A stretch of DNA of 38,018 nucleotides from Alphaproteobacteria bacterium (GTDB taxonomy: Bacteria; Pseudomonadota; Alphaproteobacteria; UBA6615). How positions within the stretch are numbered: position 1 is the stretch's first letter; each line of letters begins with the position of its first letter. The stretch lies in contig JAJFIX010000042.1 of NCBI GenBank assembly GCA_021774575.1, positions 1-38,018 of the forward strand, given 5' to 3'. Shown piece by piece: positions 1-9,297 of the stretch. Below the pieces are notes generated by a model. It did no database searches. It was not told where the DNA came from and saw nothing but the letters and a program-made list of their open reading frames with translations. The position numbers were made by a program, and so were the translations under genes.

Positions 1-449
1 TCCATTTCTTTTTTGTGGGTGCCGCTATCGTCGCCTCGCGACGCGAAGGAGGCGTTTGCCTGGGCGATTTTTGCCAGGGCCCGGGTCGGGCTCAGCCCGG
101 CGATTTGAGCGGGGTCGGCGGTGGGGCCGATCAAAACAAAATCATTGAACATGAGATCAAATCGCTCGACACCATCACCGGCGGCGACGAAGTGCTCTTC
201 CGATGGGCGGTGGTGGACCATTAAAACATCGGCGTCGCCGGCCCGTGCGATACGTAGCGCCTGCCCGGTACCGACGGCGAGAACGCGCACCTCGATCCCG
301 GTTGCCGCCTCGAACAACGGTAGAATATGGGCAAAAAAACCCGAATTTGCCGTCGACGTTGTCGAGGCAAGGGTGATGGTCCGGGTTTCGGCTGCTAGTC
401 CCGAAGCGGTGCAGAAGAAAATCCAGAATGCGGCGAATGCAATCCGCAT
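1..449 (-). CDS. tupA: Tungstate ABC transporter substrate-binding protein, N-terminal part
   Basis: Partial gene that runs off the left edge; the first 149 codons are visible, starting from ATG at 449. It begins with a hydrophobic signal peptide (about residues 1-20, ending near GLAA). The mature start TITLASTTSTANSG, then AVGTGQALRIARAGDADVLM, VHHRP, MFNDFVLIGP and RRDDSGTHKKE follow the TupA-type periplasmic tungstate-binding family closely; the TTSTxxSG, GTGQAL and DDSGTHKKE stretches supply the oxyanion site in that family. It should capture tungstate (or molybdate) in the periplasm for a TupBC permease and ATPase, presumably encoded outside the window. Its start lies 4 nt after the stop of the FAH-family gene on the same strand, so the two are probably co-transcribed. 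Family assignment is firm; the exact anion is inferred. Confidence 0.85.
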   Translation of the reverse strand, partial: MRIAFAAFWIFFCTASGLAAETRTITLASTTSTANSGFFAHILPLFEAATGIEVRVLAVGTGQALRIARAGDADVLMVHHRPSEEHFVAAGDGVERFDLMFNDFVLIGPTADPAQIAGLSPTRALAKIAQANASFASRGDDSGTHKKEM

Positions 450-453
450 CGCC

Positions 454-1326
454 CTAGCGCACCTCAACTCGCATCGAACCCAACCCTTCAATGCCGGCCT
501 CCATCACATCGCCGGCGCCAACCGGACCGACCCCCTCGGGGGTGCCGGTCATAATCACGTCGCCGGGGTATAGTGTGTACCAACGCGATGCCAAGGCGAT
601 CAGTTCGGGCACCGAAACAGTGAGCAGGCTAGTGTTGGATTGCTGCTTGATCTCGCCATTGACGGTGATTTGCAGATCGAGATTGCCGGGATCGGCAATC
701 TCGTCGGCGGTGGTCAGCCACGGTCCGAGCACGGTGTAGCCATCGGGAGATTTCCGAAATGAACGCGCTTCGGTTCCCCGCACCGACATATCAAGACCGA
801 TGCAATAACCGGCAACGAAGTCGAGCGCCCCTGCCGCGCTGACATTTTTTGCCTGGCGTCCAATCACCACAGCCAGCTCGACCTCGTGATCGGTGCGGCG
901 CTCGGGAAACATCACCTCGACCCCCTGGCCCGCCCCGGCGACCGAGGTCGCCGCCTTCAAAAATAGGCCATATTTGGCGATTGGGGTGGCAAATCCGGTG
1001 AAATCGGTTTGATGGGTGCCATGATGCAAGCCTGGGTCCTGCCCCGCCTCGGCCCGGTGCGCCTCGTAATTGATCGGCGCGCCAATAATTTTGGCTGGAT
1101 TGGCGATGGGGCTGAGCAGGGCAACATCGCCGATATTGTGTTTGACGCCACTCATTCCACGCGCCTCGATCGCCGCCACAAGTTCGGGCAGTCGGGACAT
1201 GGCGAGGTCACCGGGCGGAAAGGGCCAATGACACGGGGGCAAAACCTCTGCCGCGTCGGTCACATCGTATACGGTCTCGCCAATAACGGCGCCTAGACGG
1301 TTATCATCAAAACGGCAAATTTTCAT
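454..1326 (-). CDS. Fumarylacetoacetate hydrolase (FAH) family protein
   Basis: A 290-residue protein of the FAH superfamily, whose members use a divalent metal to hydrolyse or decarboxylate beta-diketo or 2-oxo acids. A lid-like N-terminal part (about 1-75) is followed by the FAH fold: KIIGAPINYEAH, then DHEVELAVVIGR carrying the acidic metal ligands, GYCIGLDMSVRG, SPDGYTVLGPW, and the C-terminal PGDVIMTGTPEGVGPV loop, all characteristic. Length is normal for a single-domain catabolic FAH enzyme (such as fumarylpyruvate hydrolase or the HpcE type), but the substrate cannot be read from sequence. It is divergent from the malate synthase gene across a 150-nt spacer and is followed 4 nt later by the tupA-like gene. 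Start ATG at 1326 is the first methionine before the conserved MKICRFDD start. Confidence 0.85.
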   Translation of the reverse strand: MKICRFDDNRLGAVIGETVYDVTDAAEVLPPCHWPFPPGDLAMSRLPELVAAIEARGMSGVKHNIGDVALLSPIANPAKIIGAPINYEAHRAEAGQDPGLHHGTHQTDFTGFATPIAKYGLFLKAATSVAGAGQGVEVMFPERRTDHEVELAVVIGRQAKNVSAAGALDFVAGYCIGLDMSVRGTEARSFRKSPDGYTVLGPWLTTADEIADPGNLDLQITVNGEIKQQSNTSLLTVSVPELIALASRWYTLYPGDVIMTGTPEGVGPVGAGDVMEAGIEGLGSMRVEVR

Positions 1327-1358
1327 CGCGTGGTTCTCACTCCAATTTTGCCTCGCAC

Positions 1359-1401
1359 TTTAGTCAGCTTCACTAAAATTTGCGCGGTTTCTTAGCGCAA
1401 A
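1359..1401. promoter_or_regulatory. Two inverted repeats in the FAH/glcB divergent spacer (candidate operators)
   Basis: The 150-nt spacer between the divergent FAH and glcB genes holds two perfect inverted repeats. TTTAGT (1359-1364) and ACTAAA (1372-1377) are separated by 7 nt. TTTGCGC (1379-1385) and GCGCAAA (1395-1401) are separated by 9 nt. Arm and spacer lengths suit dimeric repressors, and the position suits control of either gene. No confident -35/-10 pair was found and no regulator gene is adjacent, so function is inferred. Confidence 0.35.
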
Positions 1402-1476
1402 GACTTTGATTTATAGTCACAAACGTGTAGACCGGCGCACACGAATTTCCTTTTAAAAATTGGGGCAGGTTACATC

Positions 1477-3648
1477 ATGGTCGAACGTGTGCAATCGGGC
1501 GGACTTCAAGTTGCTAAATCCCTCCACGATTTCGTCACAGATGAAGCGCTGCCGGGCACCGGCATAGACCCGGCAAAATTCTGGGCGGATTTCGACGCAA
1601 TCGTGCATGACCTGGCCCCGCGCAATCGGGCCCTGTTGGCCACCCGCGACGCGCTTCAAGAAAAAATCGACACATGGAATATCGCCAACCGCGACAATCC
1701 ATTCGATATCGAGACCTATAAGGCCTTTCTGACCGAAATCGGCTATCTGGTACCCGAGGGTGATGATTTTCAAGCGACCACCGATAATGTCGACCCGGAA
1801 TTTTCCACCACCGCCGGTCCGCAGCTTGTCGTGCCCGTGACCAACGCCCGTTACGCCTTAAATGCCGCCAATGCCCGCTGGGGCAGCCTCTATGATGCGC
1901 TCTATGGCACCGACGCCATTGCCCAAGAGGGCGGCGCGGAAATAACCGGGGATTATAATCCAGTGCGCGGGGCCAAGGTGGTCGCCTTTGCCCGCGACTT
2001 TTTGGATAAAGCGGTGCCATTGACTGGCGGCTCTCATGCCGACGCCGCCCTTTATGCGATCAGCAATAAGAACCTCGCCGTCACCCTATCCAACGGCGAT
2101 ACTGTCGGCTTGGCTGATGCGCAAACATTTGCCGGCTTTCAGGGTGCCCTCGCCTCACCGACCAGCTTCCTTCTGGCCGGCAACGGGCTGCATATCGAGA
2201 TCCGCATCGATCGGGCTCATCCGATCGGCAAGGACGATCCCGCCGGGGTCAGCGACGTCGTACTGGAATCCGCCATCACGACGATCCAAGATTGCGAGGA
2301 CTCGGTTTCGACAGTCGACGCCGAAGATAAAATTCTCGCCTATCGTAATTGGCTGGGCCTGATGAAGGGCGATCTTTCTGCCAATTTGGAAAAGGGCGGT
2401 AAGACCATCGAGCGGCGGCTCAACCCCGACCGGACCTATACCGGCCCAGATGGCGGAAGTTTTACCCTGCCCGGCCGTAGCCTAATGCTGATCCGCAATG
2501 TCGGCCATTTGATGACCAATAGCGCGGTGCTTGATAAGGATGGAAACGAGGTGCCCGAGGGCATTCTCGACGCGATGATTACCGTCCTTGTTGCCAAGCA
2601 TGAGCTGGACGGAGACGGGCCGAGCAATAGTCGCGCCGGATCGGTCTATGTCGTCAAACCAAAAATGCATGGCCCCGAAGAAGTCGCCTTTGCCGACGAA
2701 ATTTTTGCCCGGGTCGAAGACGCGCTGGGTCTGGCCCGCAATACGGTCAAACTCGGCATCATGGACGAAGAGCGCCGCACGACGATCAATTTGAAAGAAT
2801 GCATCCGGGCGACCAAGGACCGGGTCGCCTTCATCAATACCGGTTTTCTCGACCGCACCGGCGACGAAATCCATACCTCGATGGAGGCCGGACCGATGAT
2901 CCGGAAGGCCGATATGAAGGCCGCCCCCTGGATCGCCGCCTATGAAGACTGGAATGTCGATATCGGGCTGGCTTGCGGGCTCAAAGGCCGGGCGCAGATC
3001 GGCAAAGGCATGTGGGCCATGCCCGACCTGATGGCCGACATGCTCAAAATTAAAATCGGCCATCCTAAGGCGGGGGCAAATACCGCCTGGGTCCCGTCGC
3101 CAACCGCCGCGACCCTGCATGCCATGCATTACCACGAGATCGATGTCGCGGCACGCCAGGACGAATTGAAGTCGCGGCCACGGGCCAATCTCGACCATAT
3201 ATTGACCGTTCCCGTCGCCACCCGCCCGAACTGGGAGCCCGTCGACATTCAAGCCGAGTTGGACAATAACGCCCAGGGTATTCTCGGTTATGTCGTGCGC
3301 TGGATCGACCAAGGCGTCGGTTGCTCGAAAGTTCCCGATATAGATAATGTCGGATTGATGGAAGATCGCGCCACGTTGCGCATTTCCAGCCAGCATATTG
3401 CCAACTGGCTGCATCACGGCATCTGCACCCAAGACCAAGTCGCCCAGACTATGCAACGCATGGCCGGGGTGGTCGATAAACAGAACGAGGGCGACCCGGA
3501 CTATTCCCCGATGGCGGCCGACTTCGACAATAGCGTCGCCTTTCAGGCCGCCTGCGACTTAGTCTTTAAGGGCCGCGCCCAGCCCAACGGCTATACCGAG
3601 CCGATCCTGCACGCCCGGCGCGCCGAGGCGAAGGCAAAACTCGGCTAA
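1477..3648 (+). CDS. glcB: Malate synthase G
   Basis: Full-length (723 residues) malate synthase G, which condenses glyoxylate with acetyl-CoA to malate and lets the cell grow on acetate, glycolate or glyoxylate. Family signatures appear throughout: [27 protein letters not shown] with the glyoxylate-binding Arg at about residue 340, [42 protein letters not shown], and [18 protein letters not shown] with the catalytic Asp at residue 630 (E. coli Asp631). The length matches isoform G (about 720) rather than A (about 530). ATG 1477 follows a weak GGCAGG-like ribosome site. No isocitrate lyase gene is in the window. It may be controlled by the inverted repeats upstream. Confidence 0.97.
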   Translation: MVERVQSGGLQVAKSLHDFVTDEALPGTGIDPAKFWADFDAIVHDLAPRNRALLATRDALQEKIDTWNIANRDNPFDIETYKAFLTEIGYLVPEGDDFQATTDNVDPEFSTTAGPQLVVPVTNARYALNAANARWGSLYDALYGTDAIAQEGGAEITGDYNPVRGAKVVAFARDFLDKAVPLTGGSHADAALYAISNKNLAVTLSNGDTVGLADAQTFAGFQGALASPTSFLLAGNGLHIEIRIDRAHPIGKDDPAGVSDVVLESAITTIQDCEDSVSTVDAEDKILAYRNWLGLMKGDLSANLEKGGKTIERRLNPDRTYTGPDGGSFTLPGRSLMLIRNVGHLMTNSAVLDKDGNEVPEGILDAMITVLVAKHELDGDGPSNSRAGSVYVVKPKMHGPEEVAFADEIFARVEDALGLARNTVKLGIMDEERRTTINLKECIRATKDRVAFINTGFLDRTGDEIHTSMEAGPMIRKADMKAAPWIAAYEDWNVDIGLACGLKGRAQIGKGMWAMPDLMADMLKIKIGHPKAGANTAWVPSPTAATLHAMHYHEIDVAARQDELKSRPRANLDHILTVPVATRPNWEPVDIQAELDNNAQGILGYVVRWIDQGVGCSKVPDIDNVGLMEDRATLRISSQHIANWLHHGICTQDQVAQTMQRMAGVVDKQNEGDPDYSPMAADFDNSVAFQAACDLVFKGRAQPNGYTEPILHARRAEAKAKLG

Positions 3649-3719
3649 TTCGCCACGATATGGCTGTTAGCCCTACAGACGGCGGTGACAAAAGTAGCGC
3701 CAGGTTTTAGTACTGACCT

Positions 3720-5207
3720 ATGAGCAGCTCAAACGCACCCACCCGGCCACGTCTCGGCGGCTTTACATCCCGCATCGGCGCCATTTCTGGTGGTTTGGCG
3801 GTTTTTGGCGCGATGATTGCCTTGCCGCCACCCGCCGACCTCAGCCCCGCCGCCTGGCATGTTGCCGCTGTCGCCGCGTTGATGGCGGTGTGGTGGATCT
3901 TTGAAGCGGTGCCCGTTGCGGTGACCGCCTTAATGCCAATTTGTTTATTTCCGTTTCTCGACATTTTATCGATCCGCGACACCACCGCACCCTATGCCAA
4001 TCCGCTGATTTTTCTGTTCATGGGTGGTTTCATGATTGCCCTAGCGGTGGAGCGCTGGCATCTCCACCGGCGGATCGCGCTCAATGTGTTGGGATTGTTC
4101 GGCGCCCGCCCGGCACGGCTCGTCGGCGGCTTCATGTGCGCCACGGCGGGTTTGAGCATGTGGGTCAGCAATACAGCGACAACGGTCATGATGCTGCCGG
4201 TTGCGCTCTCGGTCATTGGCTTGCTGAAAGACCATGAAGATACGCAGAGCACTGATCGCGAGAACCGAAACTTTGCCATCGCGCTGCTCTTGGGTACAGC
4301 CTACGCGGCCAGTATCGGTGGGTTGGCGACCCTGGTTGGCACACCGCCCAATGCCCTGCTCGCCGGATATATGGAGCAGGTTTATGACCGTTCCATCGGC
4401 TTTGGCCAGTGGATGCTGGTTGGCCTGCCGCTAACCCTCATATTATTGCCGATTGCCTGGCTGCTGCTGACCCGGTTCATTTTCCCCGTAGCCCACCACG
4501 AAATTACTGGCGCGACGGATATTATCGACGACGAGGTCGAAAAACTCGGGCCGATCACCTATCAAGAAATCGCCGTTGCGCTGGTCTTTGCCGCGACGGC
4601 AGCACTTTGGATCGCGCGCCCGTTGATTAACAAGGCGCTGCCGGGCTCGGGCCTATCTGATGCCGGTATCGCCATCATGGGCGCCGTCGCCCTGTTCATA
4701 ATTCCGGCCAGAACCGGAAAGGGTGACTTCCTGATGAATTGGAATTGGGCGGTTCGCTTGCCCTGGGGGGTCTTGATATTGTTTGGCGGCGGATTGAGCC
4801 TGGCCTCGGCGGTCGACAAAACCGGGCTTGCCGCATGGATCGGCGCGGCTCTCAGCGGCATTGACGGCTGGCCGGTCTATTTGATCCTGCTGGCCATTAT
4901 TGCCGTCGTTATCTTCCTCACCGAAATCACCAGCAACACGGCGACGGCCGCTGTGTTTTTACCGGTCATGGGTGCAGCCGCCCTCACATTCGGGGCCGAT
5001 CCACTGTTTTTTGCCGCGCCAACGGCCATCGCGGCCAGCTGCGCCTTTATGATGCCGGTGGCGACCCCGCCCAATGCGATCATCTTTTCCAGCGGCCATA
5101 TAAAAGTGCCGCAAATGGCGCGGGCGGGACTGCCGTTAAACATCATCTCGATCGCGGTCATTTTAACCGCCGCATATAGCCTCATCGGCTGGGTTTTCGC
5201 CGGCTGA
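3720..5207 (+). CDS. DASS/SLC13-family anion:sodium symporter
   Basis: A 495-residue polytopic membrane protein of the divalent anion:Na+ symporter family (SLC13, CitMHS/ArsB-like fold). Both Na+-binding SNT motifs are present: Ser150-Asn151-Thr152 in WVSNTATTVMMLP and Ser405-Asn406-Thr407 in ITSNTATAAVFLP, each in a re-entrant hairpin of the two inverted repeats. GTPPNALLAGY and VATPPNAIIFSSG are the matching downstream motifs. Members import dicarboxylates, citrate or sulfate; the specificity is not readable. Its location 71 nt after malate synthase suggests C4-dicarboxylate uptake (inference). The ribosome site is weak. The stop at 5207 abuts the stop of the convergent uracil-DNA glycosylase gene with no spacer, so neither gene has room for its own terminator there. 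Confidence 0.9.
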   Translation: MSSSNAPTRPRLGGFTSRIGAISGGLAVFGAMIALPPPADLSPAAWHVAAVAALMAVWWIFEAVPVAVTALMPICLFPFLDILSIRDTTAPYANPLIFLFMGGFMIALAVERWHLHRRIALNVLGLFGARPARLVGGFMCATAGLSMWVSNTATTVMMLPVALSVIGLLKDHEDTQSTDRENRNFAIALLLGTAYAASIGGLATLVGTPPNALLAGYMEQVYDRSIGFGQWMLVGLPLTLILLPIAWLLLTRFIFPVAHHEITGATDIIDDEVEKLGPITYQEIAVALVFAATAALWIARPLINKALPGSGLSDAGIAIMGAVALFIIPARTGKGDFLMNWNWAVRLPWGVLILFGGGLSLASAVDKTGLAAWIGAALSGIDGWPVYLILLAIIAVVIFLTEITSNTATAAVFLPVMGAAALTFGADPLFFAAPTAIAASCAFMMPVATPPNAIIFSSGHIKVPQMARAGLPLNIISIAVILTAAYSLIGWVFAG

Positions 5208-6095
5208 TTATTCGGCCTCAATCTCTTCCAGCTTTGTTTTAATCGCCAGGAAATCTTGCCATGCTTGGCGCTTAGCGATTGGTTGGCGCAATAGATAGGC
5301 GGGATGGTAGGTCGCAAATGCGGGAATGGAAACCGGTGCGGCCTCGGCCACCAGCGGGGCCGGCAGATAGTCGAACCAGGTGCCGCGCAGCTTGGTAATG
5401 CCCTCGCTTCGGGCCAGCAACGTCTTAGCTGAAGTGCCGCCGAGGCAAAGGATGATCTTGGGTTTCGCCAATTCAATATGGCGCTGGATGAAGGGCAAAC
5501 AAGCGGCAACCTCTATCGGCGTTGGCTGGCGATTTCCCGGCGGCCGCCAAGGCAAAATGTTACTAATATAGACTGAGCTGCGGTCGCGCCCGATTGCCGC
5601 AAGTATGGCATCGAGCAATTGCCCGCTGGCCCCAACAAAGGGCAGGCCTTGCCGATCTTCATCGCGCCCCGGCGCCTCACCAATAAGCATCAGCGGCGCC
5701 CCAAATTTGCCATCGGCGAAGACTAAATTAGTTGCTGTCTTGCGAAGTGAGCAGCCATCGAAATCACTCAGTGCGGCACGCAGAGTGTCGAGATCTTGGG
5801 CGCTACCGGCCAATGACCTTGCTTTCGCCGCAACCGCAATTTCGGGCCGGGCCGGGCCGGTCCCGGCATTCCGGCCAGCCCCCCCATCCTGGGGCATTTG
5901 TGGTGGTGCGGCTGGTGCGGGTGCTGGAGCGGGCGCTGGTTTATCTGCCCGCATTTTTTCCCGCTGCGCGGCGAATCGGTCGACCGGGTCCGGCAATATA
6001 GCCTCATCGGCACCTGCTTCAACCTGCCAGTCGAGCACTTGGCGAAGCGCGGCCCGGTCTTCCGGTGGGATCGAGGGGCTCGGCGGGTTGGGCAT
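5208..6095 (-). CDS. Uracil-DNA glycosylase, family 4-type without Fe-S cysteines
   Basis: A DNA repair enzyme removing uracil from DNA. The last 200 residues hold the UDG superfamily core: motif [33 protein letters not shown], and motif [10 protein letters not shown]. The first 90 residues are Pro/Ala-rich low complexity. Classical family 4 enzymes bind [4Fe-4S] with four cysteines (CxxC before motif A, one in the KCRPPGNR position, one in the following helix). Here only Cys in DGCSL and AACLPF remain near those sites, and the RPPGNR position has Trp, so a cluster is unlikely. As I recall, a similar cluster-free class was described from Bradyrhizobium. Start: ATG 6095 has AGGAA 7 nt upstream; the longer TTG start at 6110 overlaps that site and is less likely. 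Confidence 0.88.
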   Translation of the reverse strand: MPNPPSPSIPPEDRAALRQVLDWQVEAGADEAILPDPVDRFAAQREKMRADKPAPAPAPAPAAPPQMPQDGGAGRNAGTGPARPEIAVAAKARSLAGSAQDLDTLRAALSDFDGCSLRKTATNLVFADGKFGAPLMLIGEAPGRDEDRQGLPFVGASGQLLDAILAAIGRDRSSVYISNILPWRPPGNRQPTPIEVAACLPFIQRHIELAKPKIILCLGGTSAKTLLARSEGITKLRGTWFDYLPAPLVAEAAPVSIPAFATYHPAYLLRQPIAKRQAWQDFLAIKTKLEEIEAE

Positions 6096-6284
6096 TCGAG
6101 GATTCCTCAAGCATTCCTAATGTCGCAAAAGTGTAGTCTCGGGCGAAAAATTGCGTAACAATCAGCGCCGCCAGACTGCTATACCACGAATATTATCACG
6201 AATTTGCGCCACCAGTGATATTGAGACCCATGACTTTGGTAAACGATGACAAAATCACGCAGCAATAGGTAGGTCGTTTCGGCT

Positions 6285-8207
6285 ATGACACAGGACCAGC
6301 ATCAATCTCAGACAAAGACCCCGACTTCGTTGCGAAAAACGGATTCCGGGGAAAAATCCGGCGGCCGCGGGCTGCAAGTCATACTGATTTCAGCCGGCTT
6401 GATTGGCTTAATGGTTTTAGCTGTCGGCGTCCGCGAGTATGTCGGTGGACAATCCGGCGAGACCGGGTCCGACACCGGGCCGTCTGCCGAAACCACCGCG
6501 GCACCGTCAAATGCCGTCGCCGAACTGGATAACGAAATTTGGGAATCGCAAGGTGACTCGATTTCCGGCAAATATCTCGCGTCGCGCCACGCCGAGCGCA
6601 CTGGAAATCTGAGCATTGCCGCCGACCTGTTGCTCGAAATTCTTGAGCTTGAACCACAGAATAGCCGCGCCCTGGCCCGCGCTCATATCCTGCTTATCGC
6701 CGAGGGCCGCTTCGACGAAGCGACAATTCTTGCCGAGACCATGCTTGCCGAAGAGGGCAGTAGCTCGGCGCTGGCCGAAATGACCCTGGCCATGCAGGCG
6801 GTCAAAGGCGACGACTATGACGCTGCTTTATCGCATATCCTTAAAATTCCCTATCAGGGTCCCTATGGCTTTTTGATGCCACTCATCGAAGCCTGGACAT
6901 TTATCGGCATGGGCGAGAGTGAAGCGGCAATCGAATCCCTCGACCCACTTGCTAGCAATGGTGCCCTATCGGGGCTGAAGGGCGTACATGCCGGCGTGAT
7001 CGCCGACCAATCCGGCGACATGACCCGGGCCGAAGCGGAATATCTTGTTGCCCTGGGCAACGGTGAGAGCGTGCCGCTACGGGTGGCCGAGCTCTATTTT
7101 TCGTTCCTCAGCCGGCAAGATCGCTGGGAAGAAGCCGAGGCATTTCTTGCCACATATCTAGAACAAAACCGCGATAATTTGATGGCCGACCCGATGGCAC
7201 AAGCGGTGGAAACCCACACCGCGATGCCTCTCCCCATTCCCACCATTCATGCTGGATATGCCGAAGCATTTTATAGCATTGCCAACCGGCTTAATTCAGG
7301 ACGGGCTGATTTAGAGACGTTAATTTTCGTTCGGTTTGCCCGTCATCTCGACCCAGAAAATCCTCGGATTTTATTTTTGCTGGGCGACGTACTGGCCGAC
7401 CAGGATCGCTCGACCGACGCGATCGAAGTGCTGGAGCAAGTCGACACCCAAACACCATTTGGCTGGTATGCACGCCTCAGCATTGCCAGCCGACTGTCCG
7501 AAATGGACCGAGAAATTCAGGCAATTGACATGCTCTCGAACATGATCGATGAGCGACCGGAGCGCACGGATGCGGCCCACACCCTCGGCGATATTCAGCG
7601 TATCGACGAAAACTACGGCGAGGCAGCGGACGCTTATGGCATCGCCATCGAACGGCTGGTCGATCCGGGCGAGCGCGATTGGCAAATTTTTTACACGCGC
7701 GGCATTTCCCTCGAACGTGTCTCCGTTGACCGCGAACTGAGTGACCGGGAAAAAGACGACGCCTGGAGCCAGGCCGAAAGAGATTTCCTCTTCGCCCTCG
7801 AATTAAATCCCGATCAGCCTCAAGTGCTGAATTATCTCGGCTATTCCTGGGTCGAAAAAGGCGTACATCTCGACCAGGCGCGAGAGATGATTTCCAAATC
7901 CGTCAGCCAGAGACCGCGCGACGGCTATATTACCGATTCGATGGGTTGGGTGCTTTATCGGATGGGCGAATACGAAGAAGCGGTGGTCCATTTGGAGCGC
8001 GCCGTTTCCCTGGTCCCGTCGGACCCAATCCTCAATGATCATTTGGGTGATGCCTATTGGCTGGTCGGGCGAACCAATGAGGCACGTTTTCAGTGGGAAC
8101 GGGCATTGGAAAACGAGCCCACCGCAAAGCAGACCGAGGAACTCCGGGCCAAACTGTCCGGCGAGACCGAGCCTCAGCCCCGCCCGCCGGGCCAGGAAGA
8201 AGACTGA
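6285..8207 (+). CDS. Membrane-anchored tetratricopeptide repeat protein
   Basis: A 640-residue TPR protein. A short cytoplasmic tail (1-29) precedes one membrane helix (about 30-47, VILISAGLIGLMVLAVGV), then an acidic linker and an all-helical domain that should sit in the periplasm. TPR-like units are visible from about residue 95, with the clearest in the C-terminal third (NYLGYSWVEKG..., DSMGWVLYRMGEYEEAVVHL, DHLGDAYWLVGRTNEARFQW). The tail is Pro/Gln/Glu-rich. TPR proteins act as protein-docking scaffolds; no partner can be named. A TPR gene directly before ispE is a familiar arrangement in alphaproteobacteria. Its stop overlaps the proposed ispE start. ATG 6285 is chosen because it gives the shortest sensible tail before the helix. 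Confidence 0.85.
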   Translation: MTQDQHQSQTKTPTSLRKTDSGEKSGGRGLQVILISAGLIGLMVLAVGVREYVGGQSGETGSDTGPSAETTAAPSNAVAELDNEIWESQGDSISGKYLASRHAERTGNLSIAADLLLEILELEPQNSRALARAHILLIAEGRFDEATILAETMLAEEGSSSALAEMTLAMQAVKGDDYDAALSHILKIPYQGPYGFLMPLIEAWTFIGMGESEAAIESLDPLASNGALSGLKGVHAGVIADQSGDMTRAEAEYLVALGNGESVPLRVAELYFSFLSRQDRWEEAEAFLATYLEQNRDNLMADPMAQAVETHTAMPLPIPTIHAGYAEAFYSIANRLNSGRADLETLIFVRFARHLDPENPRILFLLGDVLADQDRSTDAIEVLEQVDTQTPFGWYARLSIASRLSEMDREIQAIDMLSNMIDERPERTDAAHTLGDIQRIDENYGEAADAYGIAIERLVDPGERDWQIFYTRGISLERVSVDRELSDREKDDAWSQAERDFLFALELNPDQPQVLNYLGYSWVEKGVHLDQAREMISKSVSQRPRDGYITDSMGWVLYRMGEYEEAVVHLERAVSLVPSDPILNDHLGDAYWLVGRTNEARFQWERALENEPTAKQTEELRAKLSGETEPQPRPPGQEED

Positions 8208-9151
8208 TCACCCCAACGCGGGCCGTTCGGGTCGAAGTTCTCGCGCCGGCAAAGGTCAATCTCTATCTGCATATTACCGGCCGACGAGATGATGGTTTCC
8301 ACATTCTCGACAGCTTGGTCGCCTTTGCCGATATCGGCGATCGGGTCACAGTCTCGCGGAATGTTGAGGCGCCAATAAATGAGGGCGGGTTAACTGTCAC
8401 TCGCACCGGCCCATTTGCCGCCGGTTTACCAGAAAGTGACGCGGGGGATTTGGTAACGCGGGCGGCGCATAGCTTGTTTGCCAACATTCCAGATGAGGCG
8501 AATTTATTTAGCGCCCTTCATATTAAACTTTTCAAATCACTTCCCATTGCCGCCGGCATTGGCGGAGGATCGGCCGATGCGGCGGCCACTCTGCGCGCCC
8601 TGTTGGCCCTGACCGGCGCCAAGATAGCCCCGAGCCGCCTGCATGCCTTGGCATTGGATTTGGGCGCCGATGTTCCGGTTTGCCTTGATGGAACGCCGAC
8701 CATAATGCGCGGCATCGGAGAAGATTTAACGCCATTCCCCGCCTTACCCAACCTAGGCGTGGTCCTGCTCAACCCAAGCCGCCAATTATCGACCCCAGCC
8801 GTATTCGCCGGTTATAAAGACCAAAACCCCACCTTCTCAAAACCGATCGAATTACCGAGCGAGTTCAAGAATACCGGTCACTTGATGTCCACCCTTGCCG
8901 ACCAGGGCAATGATTTGAGCAGGGCGGCGAGTGATTTGATGCCGGAAATCACCGCGCTGCTGACCAGTTTAGAAAACTCACCCAATTGCTTGCTCGCTCG
9001 AATGTCGGGAAGCGGGGCAACCTGCTTTGGCCTTTTCGACACCGTTGCCGCTGCACAAGTCGCTGGGGAACGGATTTCGGCTGATCATGCAGACTGGTGG
9101 TGCGCTGCGGGCCAGCTTCTCGCCCAGTCACCGCCGCCCAAGCTGTTATAG
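8204..9151 (+). CDS. ispE: 4-diphosphocytidyl-2-C-methyl-D-erythritol kinase
   Basis: GHMP-family kinase of the non-mevalonate (MEP) isoprenoid pathway; it phosphorylates CDP-methylerythritol. Signatures: APAKVNLYLHITGRRDDGFH near the N-terminus with the catalytic Lys, the ATP-binding loop AAGIGGGSADAAATLRAL, and ARMSGSGATCFGLF. Start choice is unusual. There is no ATG, GTG or TTG between a GTG at 8093 and the conserved core. Using 8093 would add 37 Arg/Pro-rich residues and overlap the TPR gene by 115 nt. CTG at 8204 overlaps the TPR stop as CTGA, has AGGA 6 nt upstream (8194-8197), and gives a normal 315-residue enzyme with about 13 residues before APAKVNL. ATC at 8207 is the other rare-start option. 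Confidence 0.9.
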   Translation: MITPTRAVRVEVLAPAKVNLYLHITGRRDDGFHILDSLVAFADIGDRVTVSRNVEAPINEGGLTVTRTGPFAAGLPESDAGDLVTRAAHSLFANIPDEANLFSALHIKLFKSLPIAAGIGGGSADAAATLRALLALTGAKIAPSRLHALALDLGADVPVCLDGTPTIMRGIGEDLTPFPALPNLGVVLLNPSRQLSTPAVFAGYKDQNPTFSKPIELPSEFKNTGHLMSTLADQGNDLSRAASDLMPEITALLTSLENSPNCLLARMSGSGATCFGLFDTVAAAQVAGERISADHADWWCAAGQLLAQSPPPKLL

Positions 9152-9179
9152 GGCCGCCGCCTTCGCCTAAGCAAAAGCG

Positions 9180-9207
9180 TTGACATCGTTTCGGTTCGCC
9201 CCAATCT
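9180..9207 (+). promoter_or_regulatory. Candidate promoter for the DUF4389 gene
   Basis: A perfect TTGACA hexamer at 9180-9185 is followed after 16 nt by CAATCT (9202-9207), a mediocre -10. It sits 90 nt before the ATG of the DUF4389 gene, after the ispE stop. The -35 is convincing and the -10 is not, so the call is tentative. Confidence 0.25.
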
Positions 9208-9297
9208 CAATTGATATGGATTAACTCACTCTCCCCATGACCCTGATAAACTTTGCCCAATACTAACGATCCCATTTCGGGCGAAAAGGAGACGAAA

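Noticed and set aside
2482-3456. 324-codon minus-strand ORF inside malate synthase
   Set aside because: Antisense shadow of glcB, a conserved essential-fold enzyme; composition is typical of a GC-rich shadow frame.
8093-8203. GTG 8093 as the ispE start
   Set aside because: It adds an Arg/Pro-rich extension absent from the family and overlaps the TPR coding region by 115 nt, without a suitable ribosome site.
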